The notes below the pieces were generated by a model. It made no database searches. It was not told the origin of the DNA and saw only the letters and a list, made by a program, of their open reading frames with translations. The translations under genes were made by a program, and so were the position numbers. From Euzebyales bacterium (lineage in GTDB: Bacteria > Actinomycetota > Nitriliruptoria > Euzebyales > JAHELV01), in contig DASUUK010000024.1 in assembly GCA_036374135.1 (NCBI GenBank), forward strand, positions 172,039-236,038: a stretch of 64,000 nucleotides of DNA, read 5' to 3'. Below, piece by piece: positions 8,799 to 19,452 of this stretch (the first letter of the stretch is position 1; each line of letters opens with the position of its first letter).

Positions 8799-10963
8799 CG
8801 CTCGCCATCACCCCGCGTGAACGTGGCACCACGGTCGACGACGTCGACCAGCACGGGCGCCGGCGCGAACCGCTCGCCGTGCGCCTCCGCCAACGCGCGG
8901 AGCCGCTCGAGCACGACCGCGGGACCCCGGTCGTCGACGTAGCGGAACGGGCCACCGAGGTGAGGCGGGAAGCCCAGCCCGAAGATCGCGGCCGCGTCGC
9001 CGTCGCGGGTCGAACGCAGCACCCCGTCGCCGAGCGTCCACAGCGCCTCGTTGACCATCGCCAGCAGCGCGCGGTCGGCGATCTCGTCGGCTTCGGGGAC
9101 GGGACGGGTGGACCGGATGATCAACCGGTAGATGCCGGTGTCGACTTCGCCACGGACCCAGCCGCCGTCGCCGTCGTCGGTGTAGGTGTAGAAGCCGCGC
9201 CCGTTCTTGCGTCCCTGTCGATCGTCCTCCACGACCGCGGCCATGGCCGGCGGGGGAGCCATGCGGTCGCCGAGGCCCTCGGTCAGGATGGCCGAGATCT
9301 TCGTCGCGACGTCGATGCCGACCTCGTCGATCAGGCGGAACGGGCCGACCGGGAAGCCCTGACGTTCCAGCGCCCCGTCGATCGCGTCGACGGTCGCGCC
9401 GTCGGCCAGCAGGTGCGCCGCCTCGTTGACGTAGGGGCCGAGGATCCGTGACGTGTAGAAGCCGGGGCCGTCGCCGACGACGACGACCGTCATGCCCTGC
9501 CGGCGACCGACATCGACCGCGGTCGCGGTCACCCAGTCAGCGGTCCGGGGGCCTTGGACGACCTCCAGCAGCGGCACCCGCGGCACGGGCGAGAAGTAGT
9601 GCATGCCCACGACCAGCTCAGGACGTGGATGCCCGTCCGCGATCTGGTCGATCGGGATCGACGACGTGTTGGTGGCGATGACGGTGTCAGGGTGGGTGAC
9701 CTCGGCGAGCTCCTTGAGCACCCGGTGCTTGACGCCGAGGTCCTCGACGACGGCCTCGATCACCAGATCGACGCGACCGAACCCGCGATGGTCGGTCGTG
9801 GGGTGCAGCAGCGACAGGAGGCGGTCCCGCTCGTGCGCGCTGATGCGCCGTCGCGCCACGCGCTGGTCCAGGTAGCTGTGGATCGACCGCAGACCACGCC
9901 GCAACGCGCCGCGGTCGAGATCCTTCAGGCGCACGGGGAGATGGGCACGGCTGACGGTGACCGCCGCGATGCCGGCACCCATCAGTCCGGCGCCGACGAT
10001 CGCGACCTTGGCCACCTCGCCCGCGGATCCGGCGGCAGCGCGTGCCTCGCGACGCAGTTGCTGACGCATGTCGGCGACGCGGATGAGGTTGTGCGCCTGC
10101 GTGGTGCCGACCAGTTCGCCGAATGCCTGCGCCTCGGCGGCGTACCCCGCACGCGGCCCCTGCTCCACGCCCACGCGCACCACCTCGATGGCACGCAACG
10201 GGGCCGGCAGGTTGCCGTGCGTGCGTGCCCGGACCCCGGCCTCGGCCTGACGGAACAGCACTGCGCGACCGGCCGGGTTGTCCTCGAGCAGCGCGCCCCG
10301 CACGCGCGCGATCAGATCACGCCGGCGCCCATCGGCGGCACGGTCGGCGGCCAGCTCACGCGCGCGGTCACACGCGACGTCGATGAGGATCGCCGGGTGC
10401 ACGACGTCGTCGACCAGGCCGATACGACGGGCGCGTGACGCTGACATCTCGCGGCCGGTCAGGATGATGTCAAGGGCGTGTTCGATGCCGACCAGACGTG
10501 GCAGGCGCTGGGTACCGCCGGCACCGGGGATGAGGCCGATCAGCACCTCGGGCTGGCCGAACCGGGTGGACGGGTCGTTTGTGGCGATGCGCCCGTGGCA
10601 GGCCATCGCGAGCTCGCTGCCACCACCCAGGCAGGCGCCGTGCACCGCCGCGACCACGGGCGTCGTCGACCCCTCGATGCGGTCGAACACCCGCTGGCCC
10701 TCACGCGAGAGCTGCTCGCCGTGCGAGTCCGCGCCGGCCAGCATCTCGAGGTCGGCGCCGGCGATGAAGCTGTCCGGCTTCCCGCTGGCGATCACCAGCC
10801 CACGCACGTCCGGGTCGGCCTCGACCTCGTCGAGCAGTTGTTCGATGTCGGCGATGAACTCGGTGCGCAGCGTGTTCATGGATGCGCCGGGCACGTCGAG
10901 CAGCAGCACGGCGACGTCGCCGTGGCGCTCGAGGGTGGCCAGGTCGCTGGCGGTCTGGGTCAC
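8795..10963 (-). CDS. fadJ: Fused enoyl-CoA hydratase / 3-hydroxyacyl-CoA dehydrogenase
   Basis: 722 aa from a GTG at 10963, five bases after the thiolase stop and preceded by GAGGCG; a longer open frame overlaps the thiolase and is not used. Residues about 10-200 are a crotonase domain (HGACLGGGSELAMACHGRIA, GQPEVLIGLIPGAGGTQRLP). A Rossmann NAD domain begins near residue 315 (VAIVGAGLMGAGIAA), with MHYFSPVPRVPLLEVVQG. The C-terminal half holds the paired dimerisation domains. Such FadJ/FadB alpha chains hydrate 2-enoyl-CoA and oxidise 3-hydroxyacyl-CoA. It lies between the matching thiolase and acyl-CoA dehydrogenase. The symbol is by similarity; FadB versus FadJ class is not resolved. Confidence 0.92.
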   Translation of the reverse strand: MTQTASDLATLERHGDVAVLLLDVPGASMNTLRTEFIADIEQLLDEVEADPDVRGLVIASGKPDSFIAGADLEMLAGADSHGEQLSREGQRVFDRIEGSTTPVVAAVHGACLGGGSELAMACHGRIATNDPSTRFGQPEVLIGLIPGAGGTQRLPRLVGIEHALDIILTGREMSASRARRIGLVDDVVHPAILIDVACDRARELAADRAADGRRRDLIARVRGALLEDNPAGRAVLFRQAEAGVRARTHGNLPAPLRAIEVVRVGVEQGPRAGYAAEAQAFGELVGTTQAHNLIRVADMRQQLRREARAAAGSAGEVAKVAIVGAGLMGAGIAAVTVSRAHLPVRLKDLDRGALRRGLRSIHSYLDQRVARRRISAHERDRLLSLLHPTTDHRGFGRVDLVIEAVVEDLGVKHRVLKELAEVTHPDTVIATNTSSIPIDQIADGHPRPELVVGMHYFSPVPRVPLLEVVQGPRTADWVTATAVDVGRRQGMTVVVVGDGPGFYTSRILGPYVNEAAHLLADGATVDAIDGALERQGFPVGPFRLIDEVGIDVATKISAILTEGLGDRMAPPPAMAAVVEDDRQGRKNGRGFYTYTDDGDGGWVRGEVDTGIYRLIIRSTRPVPEADEIADRALLAMVNEALWTLGDGVLRSTRDGDAAAIFGLGFPPHLGGPFRYVDDRGPAVVLERLRALAEAHGERFAPAPVLVDVVDRGATFTRGDGER

Positions 10964-10968
10964 GGCTC

Positions 10969-12267
10969 TCACGCCTCCAGGATCATGGCGGCGCCCATGC
11001 CGCCCGCGGCACAGGCGCTGCACAGCGCGACGCCGCCGCCGCGGCGACGCAGCTCGCGCAACGTCTGGGAGATCTGCCGGGCACCGGTCGCGGCGAACGG
11101 GTGTCCCAGCGCGATCGATCCACCCAGAGGGTTGACGATGCTCCAGTCGACCTCGCCGATCGGCTCGTCGAGCCCCGCGTAGCGCTTGCACAGCTCGGCG
11201 GACGCAAACGCGCGTGTGACCGACAGCACCTGTGCGGCGAACGCCTCGTGGAGGTCGATCAGGTCGAGATCGTCGAACGCGACACCCGCGCGCTGCAGCG
11301 CGAGCGGTGTGGCGCTGACCGGTCCGAGCAGCAGCTGGTCGGACGGATCGAGCGCGGTGAACGCGTAGCTGCGGATGAACCCGAGTGGCTCCCGGTCCTC
11401 CGCCTGGGCACGCTCCTCGCTCATCAGCAGCAGCGCGGCGGCACCGTCGGTCAGCGGTGAGCTGTTGCCGGCGGTCAACGACCCGTGCCTGCGGTCGAAG
11501 ACCGGCTTCAGGTCGTCATAGCGACGTCGGTCGCTGTCGAAGCGGACCGTGGTGTCGACGTCGACTGTCCGCTCATAGGCGGGAGGCACGTCGACCGGAA
11601 CGACTTCGTCGGTCAGTCTGCCCTCGTCCCAGGCCCGCGCGGCCAGCACGTGGCTGCGGTGCGCGAAGTCATCCTGGCCGGTGCGATCGATGCCATTGAT
11701 CTTGGCCATGCGCTCGGCGGACTCACCCATCGTCTCCTGCGTCGACGGCTCGGTCAGATCCGGCGGGCGGGGCGCCAGGTCCGCCGGCCGCAGATCGGCG
11801 AACGCCCGGACCCTGGCGCGCAGCGACCGTGCGTCGGCCGCGGCGCGCAGCGCGTCCTGCAGCGCCGGTGACACCAGAACCGGCACGTGGCTCGCCGACT
11901 CCGCCCCGCCGGCCACGCCGCAGTCGATGACGCCGGCCGCGATCGCCTGCGCGACGTTCACGGTGGTCTGGTAGCTGGTGATGCAGGCCTTGCTGACGCT
12001 GTACGCCTCGACCGTCGGCGGCAGTCCCGTGCCGAGCACCACCTCCCGCGCGATGTTGGGCGTGCTCGGGTCGAGGATCACCTGCCCGAACACGACCTGG
12101 TCGACCGACTCGGGGTCGACGTCGTTGCGGTCGACCACCTCGGACACGACATGGCGGCCGAGATCGATCGCGCTCAGTTCGGCGAGCTCGCCGGACCGCC
12201 TGGCGAACGGCGTACGGACGCCGTCGACGATGGCGACGCGACGGGGTGAGGTGGATGTGGCGGCCAA
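10969..12267 (-). CDS. fadI: Acetyl-CoA acyltransferase (3-ketoacyl-CoA thiolase)
   Basis: 432 aa from a TTG at 12267, chosen because GAGGGGAG lies a few bases upstream and the product begins directly before the conserved VAIVDGVRTPFARR. Active-site elements are present: SKACITSYQ with the nucleophilic cysteine, GGSIALGHPFAATGAR with the histidine, and CSACAAGGMGAA with the second cysteine. The enzyme cleaves 3-ketoacyl-CoA to acetyl-CoA and a shortened acyl-CoA. It is the first gene of a three-gene beta-oxidation operon, with a palindrome 40 bases upstream of its start. FadI rather than FadA is suggested by pairing with a FadJ-like gene and is not certain. Confidence 0.9.
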   Translation of the reverse strand: MAATSTSPRRVAIVDGVRTPFARRSGELAELSAIDLGRHVVSEVVDRNDVDPESVDQVVFGQVILDPSTPNIAREVVLGTGLPPTVEAYSVSKACITSYQTTVNVAQAIAAGVIDCGVAGGAESASHVPVLVSPALQDALRAAADARSLRARVRAFADLRPADLAPRPPDLTEPSTQETMGESAERMAKINGIDRTGQDDFAHRSHVLAARAWDEGRLTDEVVPVDVPPAYERTVDVDTTVRFDSDRRRYDDLKPVFDRRHGSLTAGNSSPLTDGAAALLLMSEERAQAEDREPLGFIRSYAFTALDPSDQLLLGPVSATPLALQRAGVAFDDLDLIDLHEAFAAQVLSVTRAFASAELCKRYAGLDEPIGEVDWSIVNPLGGSIALGHPFAATGARQISQTLRELRRRGGGVALCSACAAGGMGAAMILEA

Positions 12268-12306
12268 GGTGCTCCCCTCGTGCGTGACGCGTTCAGCATC
12301 CGATGC

Positions 12307-12318
12307 TACCGCTCGGTA
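12307..12318 (-). promoter_or_regulatory. Inverted repeat, probable TetR-type operator of the beta-oxidation operon
   Basis: TACCG-N2-CGGTA is a perfect inverted repeat located 40 bases upstream of the thiolase start. The size and symmetry suit a TetR-family fatty-acid-degradation repressor. A related repeat with the same ACCG-N2-CGGT core stands before the liv-type operon at 58995. No TetR gene is in the window, so the regulator is inferred. Confidence 0.5.
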
Positions 12319-12537
12319 ACTTCGTCGTGCATCCCGACGGCCGCTGCGCCGGTCGCTGGACCGAACGCCGCCATCCGGACACGAGTCACACCGCCCCACG
12401 TGTCATCGCTGTCCGAATGGTGTCGTCCCGTGCAGTGCGAGTACGGCGCGGACGAGGTGGGCGCGGTCGCTCCGACGCCATGACAGCATGCACCGAGGCG
12501 CCGCGCGCAGGCGTCCTATCGAGCTAGGGTTTGCGCC

Positions 12538-12807
12538 ATGCTGGATCCCACGCACTCGATCGCGATCGAGTACTGCGTCCCTTGAAACTACACCGCACGC
12601 GCCGTCGGTCTGGCGGCGGAGGTGTTGGACGGGTGGGCGCCGCTGATCGCCGACCTGCGACTCGTCCCGGCGAGCGGTGGACGCTTCGAGGTCACCCTCG
12701 ACGGTGAACTGATCTTCTCCAAGAAGACCCTCGGCCGCCACGCCGAGCCCGGCGAGATCGTCGACCTGCTGCGGGCGCGCGTGGGCGCCGAGGTACTCGA
12801 CCGCTGA
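12538..12807 (+). CDS. SelW/Rdx-family protein, probable selenoprotein with in-frame UGA
   Basis: 90 codons from ATG 12538 to TGA 12807, with an in-frame TGA at 12583-12585 (codon 16). Reading it as Sec gives EYCVPU followed by NYTARAVGLAAEVL, with Cys13 and Sec16 forming the CxxU redox motif of the SelW/SelT/Rdx thioredoxin-like family. Homology continues on both sides in the same frame: LRLVPASGGRFEVTLDG, then LIFSKKTLGRHAEPGE, typical of the bacterial CxxC forms. The TGA stands exactly where the second Cys or Sec belongs, and nothing else in the gene is damaged. AGGG lies about ten bases upstream of the ATG. Family members are small cytoplasmic redox proteins of uncertain substrate. A TGC-to-TGA nonsense mutation is the alternative. 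A normal translation would start only at 12622 and lose the active site. Confidence 0.8.
12598..12618 (+). promoter_or_regulatory. Candidate bacterial SECIS hairpin
   Basis: Starting 12 bases after the in-frame TGA, CGCGCC pairs with GGCG-G-CG (one bulged G), closing an 8-base loop GTCGGTCT. The loop begins 18 bases past the UGA and has G in its first position, which fits published descriptions of bacterial SECIS elements. It also contains GGTCT, as does the E. coli fdhF SECIS loop. It lies inside the coding sequence, as bacterial SECIS elements do. The folding was done by eye only. Confidence 0.45.
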
Positions 12808-12817
12808 CCGCTCCGCG

Positions 12818-12852
12818 GGCGACGCTCGCGCGCGGGACCGGCGAGCGACGCC
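12818..12852. terminator. Strong hairpin between convergent genes
   Basis: GGCGACGCTCGC pairs with GCGAGCGACGCC, a 12-bp stem with one mismatch and an 11-base loop, just after the SelW-like stop and before the end of the convergent minus-strand gene. Placement and stability suit a bidirectional transcription terminator; there is no T-run. Confidence 0.5.
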
Positions 12853-12892
12853 GGAGCGCGACCGGGCGCCGACGCGACGCGGGTGGCGCCGC

Positions 12893-13369
12893 TCAGGCGC
12901 CGAGCTCGAGCTGGAGGCCGTGCAGGATGCCGTGGAGCAGCGCACGTCCGTACGCGTTGGCCGCGTTCGCGTCGGTGTACTCCATGCGGTGACCGTCGAG
13001 GTCGACGACGCACTTCACGCCCGTCGACGTCCGCTCGAGCGCGATGAAGCGGTCACCGAGCAGCGCACGCAGCTGTCCCTCGCCGGGCAGCCAGATGACC
13101 TCACGCTGCATGATCGAGTCCAACGCCCACTCGACGGTGCCGTTGAACGCGATCAGGCGTCCCACCGGCGAGTTGCGGACGTCGATGGTCATCTCGCTGA
13201 TCGAGAACACCCGACCGTCGAGGTCGCGGTCGGGGATGACGAACTGGTCACCGCTGGCCGGCTCCCAGCCCAGACCTGCGTCACGCAGCTGTCGTGCGAG
13301 CTCCACTGAGATCACGTGTCGTCCGATCGCCGTTGCGCACTGGGACGTCACCACCAGCGTACGCATCAT
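12893..13369 (-). CDS. Small CpaE-like / hypothetical protein
   Basis: 158 aa from ATG 13369 (a second ATG follows at 13366), with GGAGGGGAG about ten bases upstream. A GTG at 13315 would give the shorter form starting [15 protein letters not shown]. The conserved parts are [41 protein letters not shown] and [11 protein letters not shown] recall this type as short actinobacterial proteins labelled pilus assembly protein CpaE, but it has neither the receiver nor the ATPase domain of real CpaE, so that label probably misleads. It is soluble with no signal peptide. Function is unknown. Confidence 0.6.
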   Translation of the reverse strand: MMRTLVVTSQCATAIGRHVISVELARQLRDAGLGWEPASGDQFVIPDRDLDGRVFSISEMTIDVRNSPVGRLIAFNGTVEWALDSIMQREVIWLPGEGQLRALLGDRFIALERTSTGVKCVVDLDGHRMEYTDANAANAYGRALLHGILHGLQLELGA

Positions 13370-13588
13370 GCGACCGCGTCTCCCCTCCACGAACGATGGG
13401 GCGCACAGCGGCACGCGAGGCTCGACAGGATCGCGGCGCCCGCCCGACTTCGAGCCGCGGCGCCGTTGAGGCCCGGCGCGGGGAGCGGTCGCCGCACGAC
13501 GGCGCGCATGCCGGGACGTATGGCCCCACGCAGACCGGCGCACAGTGCGAGGATGGCAGGTCCACCGGTACCGAGTGAGGATGATCCG

Positions 13589-16371
<2,783 letters not shown>

Positions 16372-16375
<4 letters not shown>

Positions 16376-17724
16376 CCGGAGCCGACGTGCAGATCGACCG
16401 CGTCCTGCCGGACGCGCCGTACCCCACGCTGGACGCCTACGTGGCGGACGGGGGCGGCGAGGGCCTGCGCACCGCGAACGACCTGCCACCGGACGACGTC
16501 ATCGAGATCATCGGGGCGTCCGGCCTGCGCGGGCGTGGTGGCGCCGGGTTCCCGACCGGGACGAAGTGGCGGTCGGTGGCGGACGCGGCGCGCGACGCCG
16601 GCGGCTGCCACGTCGTCTGCAACGCGGCGGAGGGTGAACCGGCGACCTTCAAGGACCGCGAGCTGATGCGGCGCAACCCGTTCGCGATCATCGAGGGCCT
16701 GGCCATCGCGATGCACGCCCTCGGGATCACGAGTGCCTACGTCGGGGTGAAGCGCCGGTTCACCGACGAGATCGAGCGCCTGATCAGCGCGCGCGACGCG
16801 GCGATGGACGCCGACTGGCCGGGCGCCGAGGGCATCCGGATCGTGCCGGGCCCTGACGAGTACCTGTTCGGCGAAGAATCGGCGATGCTCGAGGTCATCG
16901 AGGGCAAGTTGCCGCTGCCGCGCATCCTGCCGCCGTACGAGACGGGCCTGTTCGCCACGATGACCGCGCCCAACCCGACGGTCGTCAACAACGCGGAGAC
17001 GCTGTCTCACGTCGCGGCGATCCTGCAGCACGGCGCCGACTGGTTCCGCGAGGTCGGCACGACCGAGGCACCGGGCACGATGGTGTTCACGGTCGTCGGC
17101 GACGTCGACCGTCCTGGTGTCTACGAGCTCCCGCTCGGCACGCCGGCACGGACGCTCGTGGTCGACCTGGCGGGAGCGCGGGACGTCCTCGCGATCTATG
17201 CGGGCACCTCGAACAGCGTGATCACACCCGACGTGCTGGATCTGCCGCTGGACTTCGATTCGTTCGCCGAGGCCGGCACCGGTCTGGGCAGCGGTGGCTT
17301 CGCCGTGTACGACACCCGCCGCGACATCGTGCAGGTGTGCGCGACGCTGGCACGCTTCCTCGCGATCGAGTCGTGTGGACAGTGCCTGGCGTGCAAGTTG
17401 GGCACCGCTGAGATCTTCGAGCGCCTCGATGCGCTGGTGCGTGGTGAGGGCACGTCCGCGGACATCGCCGAGATCCGCCGGCGGACCGACACCGTCACCG
17501 ACCAGAACCGCTGCTACCTGCCCGTCGGCGCCGCGCTGCTGGTGCGGTCGACGCTGGACACGTTCGCCGCCCGGTTCGAGGCGCACGTCGGCCGCGCGGG
17601 TGATCCGGCGGTGGCGGTCACGGTGCCGAAGATCACCGACATCGACGCGACGGACGGTACTGTGACGTTCGACGCGACGTACAGCCGCAAGCGCAGTGAC
17701 TGGAGCCACGACCCGGAGGAGTGA
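16372..17724 (+). CDS. Lone NuoF-like FMN/4Fe-4S flavoprotein
   Basis: 450 aa from a GTG overlapping the aconitase stop. It has the NuoF fold in order: FMN-binding [16 protein letters not shown] near residue 45, [30 protein letters not shown], an SLBB-like section, and a 4Fe-4S ligand set Cys335-Cys338-Cys341 plus Cys381. In complex I, NuoF oxidises NADH and passes electrons to the iron-sulfur chain. No nuoE, nuoG or other complex I gene is near, so this is a separate NAD(P)H- or ferredoxin-linked diaphorase whose partner is elsewhere or absent. Coupling to aconitase suggests a role in redox balance around citrate, which is inference only. Confidence 0.8.
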
Positions 17725-17763
17725 GAACTCCGCGGTCACCATCGCGCCAGCGGGGACGTGGCA

Positions 17764-17787
17764 TGGCAACTTCTGCCAGAGTTGCCA
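17764..17787. promoter_or_regulatory. Inverted repeat upstream of citrate synthase
   Basis: TGGCAACT-N8-AGTTGCCA is a perfect 8-bp inverted repeat whose centre is about 83 bases upstream of the citrate synthase GTG. The octamer TGCCAGAG is also repeated directly within it. The size fits a dimeric regulator. GTTGC-containing sites are known for actinobacterial acetate and propionate regulators such as RamB, but that link is only suggestive. Confidence 0.35.
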
Positions 17788-17858
17788 GAGAAGGCGCTGT
17801 CGGGGCACTCTGCCGGCGGGTACGGTTGCTAGAGATGTCAAGCACAAGGAGGCAGTCC

Positions 17859-19397
17859 GTGACCTCGCGAGAGACCGTCGGCGACCTCATGAAGCAGCCA
17901 GCACTCACCGTAGGACCGGAGGCGCAGGTGCAGACCGCCGCCGCCCAGATGGACGATGCCGGAGCCGGATCGATCGTCGTGGTCGCCGACGACAAGGTCG
18001 TTGGCATCCTGACCGAGCGCGATCTGTTGCGTCTGGCCGCCTCCGGATCGGACGCCTCCAAGGAGCGCGTCTCGGACTGGATGACCGCCGACCCGGTCAC
18101 CGCGGCGGCGGACACGGCGGCCACCGAAGGGCTCGATCTCCTCAACAGGGGTCGCTTCCGCCACCTGCCGGTCTGCAGTGACGACGGCAGCCTGGCCGGC
18201 GTCGTCTCGATGCGTGACCTGATGGCCGTCGCGAAGGTCGAGGAGGTACGCCACCCGGGCGAGCTCGACGCCCCCAAGGGCCTGGCCGGCGTGACGGTCG
18301 CCGAAACCGAGGTGGGCGGCGTACGCGGCCGCGAGGGCTTCTTCCACTACCGCCAGTACGCGGCGACTGACCTGGCGCGCAAGCGGACCTTCGAGGACGT
18401 GTGGCAGCTGATGCTGCTCGGTACGCTGCCCGCAACGCCCGAGGAGCGCGAGGCGTTCCGCGAACGCGTCATCCCTCTGCGCACGCTCTCGGAGCAGTTG
18501 GTGGCACTGCTGCGCTCGATCGCCGAGGCCGGCAGCGGCCCGCTCGACGGGCTGCGCACCGGGGTGTCGATCGTCGCCGCGGAGGAGGGCTTCCAGCCAA
18601 GCATGGACGTCAGCGCCGAGGAGCTGCGCGAACAGGCGCTGCGCATCACCGCCGTCGTCCCGACCGTCATCGCCACGCTGTACCGCGTCGCGAAGGGCCT
18701 CGACCCGGTCCCGCCGCACCCCGATCTGCCCTACGCGGCCAACTATCTGTACATGCTGCACGGGGGGGAGCCCGAGCCCGACCACGCGCGCGCGATCGAG
18801 CAGTACCTGCTGTCGACCATCGACCACGGCTTCAACGCCTCGACGTTCACGGCGCGCGTCATCACGTCGACGGGCGCTGACCTCGGCGCCGCGATCACGG
18901 GCGCGATCGGCGCGCTGTCTGGACCATTGCACGGCGGTGCACCGTCGCGTGCGCTGGACCTGCTGGACGAGATCGGCTCGGTGGAGCGTGCCGACGAGGT
19001 CGTCCGACGCAAGGTCCGGACCGGTGAGCGGATCATGGGGTTCGGCCACCGCGTCTACAAGACCCGCGACCCGCGGTCGGTCCTGCTGCGCGAGGTCGCC
19101 GAGCGCGTCGGTGGTGACGAGGCGCAGCTGGCGACGTCCGTCGAGGACATCGTGGTCGATGTCCTCGCCGAGCTGAAGCCGGGGCGCGAGCTGTACGCCA
19201 ACGTCGAGTACTACGCCGGGATCGTGATGGACTCCTCGGACCTGCCGGCCGAGCTGTTCACGGCAACGTTCGCGGCAAGCCGCACCGTGGGGTGGTGCGC
19301 GCACGTGATGGAGCAAGCGGCGGACAACCGCATCATCCGCCCGTCGGCCCGGTACGTGGGGCCACCGCCGCCCCAGGACGTGCCGACCATCGACTGA
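17859..19397 (+). CDS. Citrate synthase with N-terminal CBS-domain pair
   Basis: 512 aa from GTG 17859, set by AAGGAGG seven bases upstream; the open frame runs further back without homology. Residues about 5-120 form two CBS repeats (TVGDLMKQPALTVGPEA, GILTERDLLRLAA, VSDWMTADPVT, RHLPVCSDDGSLAGVVSMRDL). Residues about 135-512 are a citrate/2-methylcitrate synthase. Catalytic histidines are in LHGG near 357 and GHRVY near 397. The usual catalytic Asp of NVDFY is Glu in NVEYY near 451, which I recall in one actinobacterial subfamily. The family condenses oxaloacetate with acetyl- or propionyl-CoA. CBS pairs bind adenosine nucleotides, so energy-state control is likely. Aconitase lies two genes upstream. 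Confidence 0.9.
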   Translation: MTSRETVGDLMKQPALTVGPEAQVQTAAAQMDDAGAGSIVVVADDKVVGILTERDLLRLAASGSDASKERVSDWMTADPVTAAADTAATEGLDLLNRGRFRHLPVCSDDGSLAGVVSMRDLMAVAKVEEVRHPGELDAPKGLAGVTVAETEVGGVRGREGFFHYRQYAATDLARKRTFEDVWQLMLLGTLPATPEEREAFRERVIPLRTLSEQLVALLRSIAEAGSGPLDGLRTGVSIVAAEEGFQPSMDVSAEELREQALRITAVVPTVIATLYRVAKGLDPVPPHPDLPYAANYLYMLHGGEPEPDHARAIEQYLLSTIDHGFNASTFTARVITSTGADLGAAITGAIGALSGPLHGGAPSRALDLLDEIGSVERADEVVRRKVRTGERIMGFGHRVYKTRDPRSVLLREVAERVGGDEAQLATSVEDIVVDVLAELKPGRELYANVEYYAGIVMDSSDLPAELFTATFAASRTVGWCAHVMEQAADNRIIRPSARYVGPPPPQDVPTID

Positions 19398-19452
19398 CCG
19401 CGACGGGTGGATCGGCGCGCCCGGACAGGCACCGACGCAGCGCGGGGCGCCT

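Noticed and set aside
12583..12585. TGA in the SelW-like gene taken as a plain nonsense mutation
   Set aside because: Possible, since TGC to TGA is one step, but the position is the canonical Sec site, the rest of the gene is intact and a SECIS-like hairpin follows. Recoding is the better explanation until Sec genes are shown to be absent.
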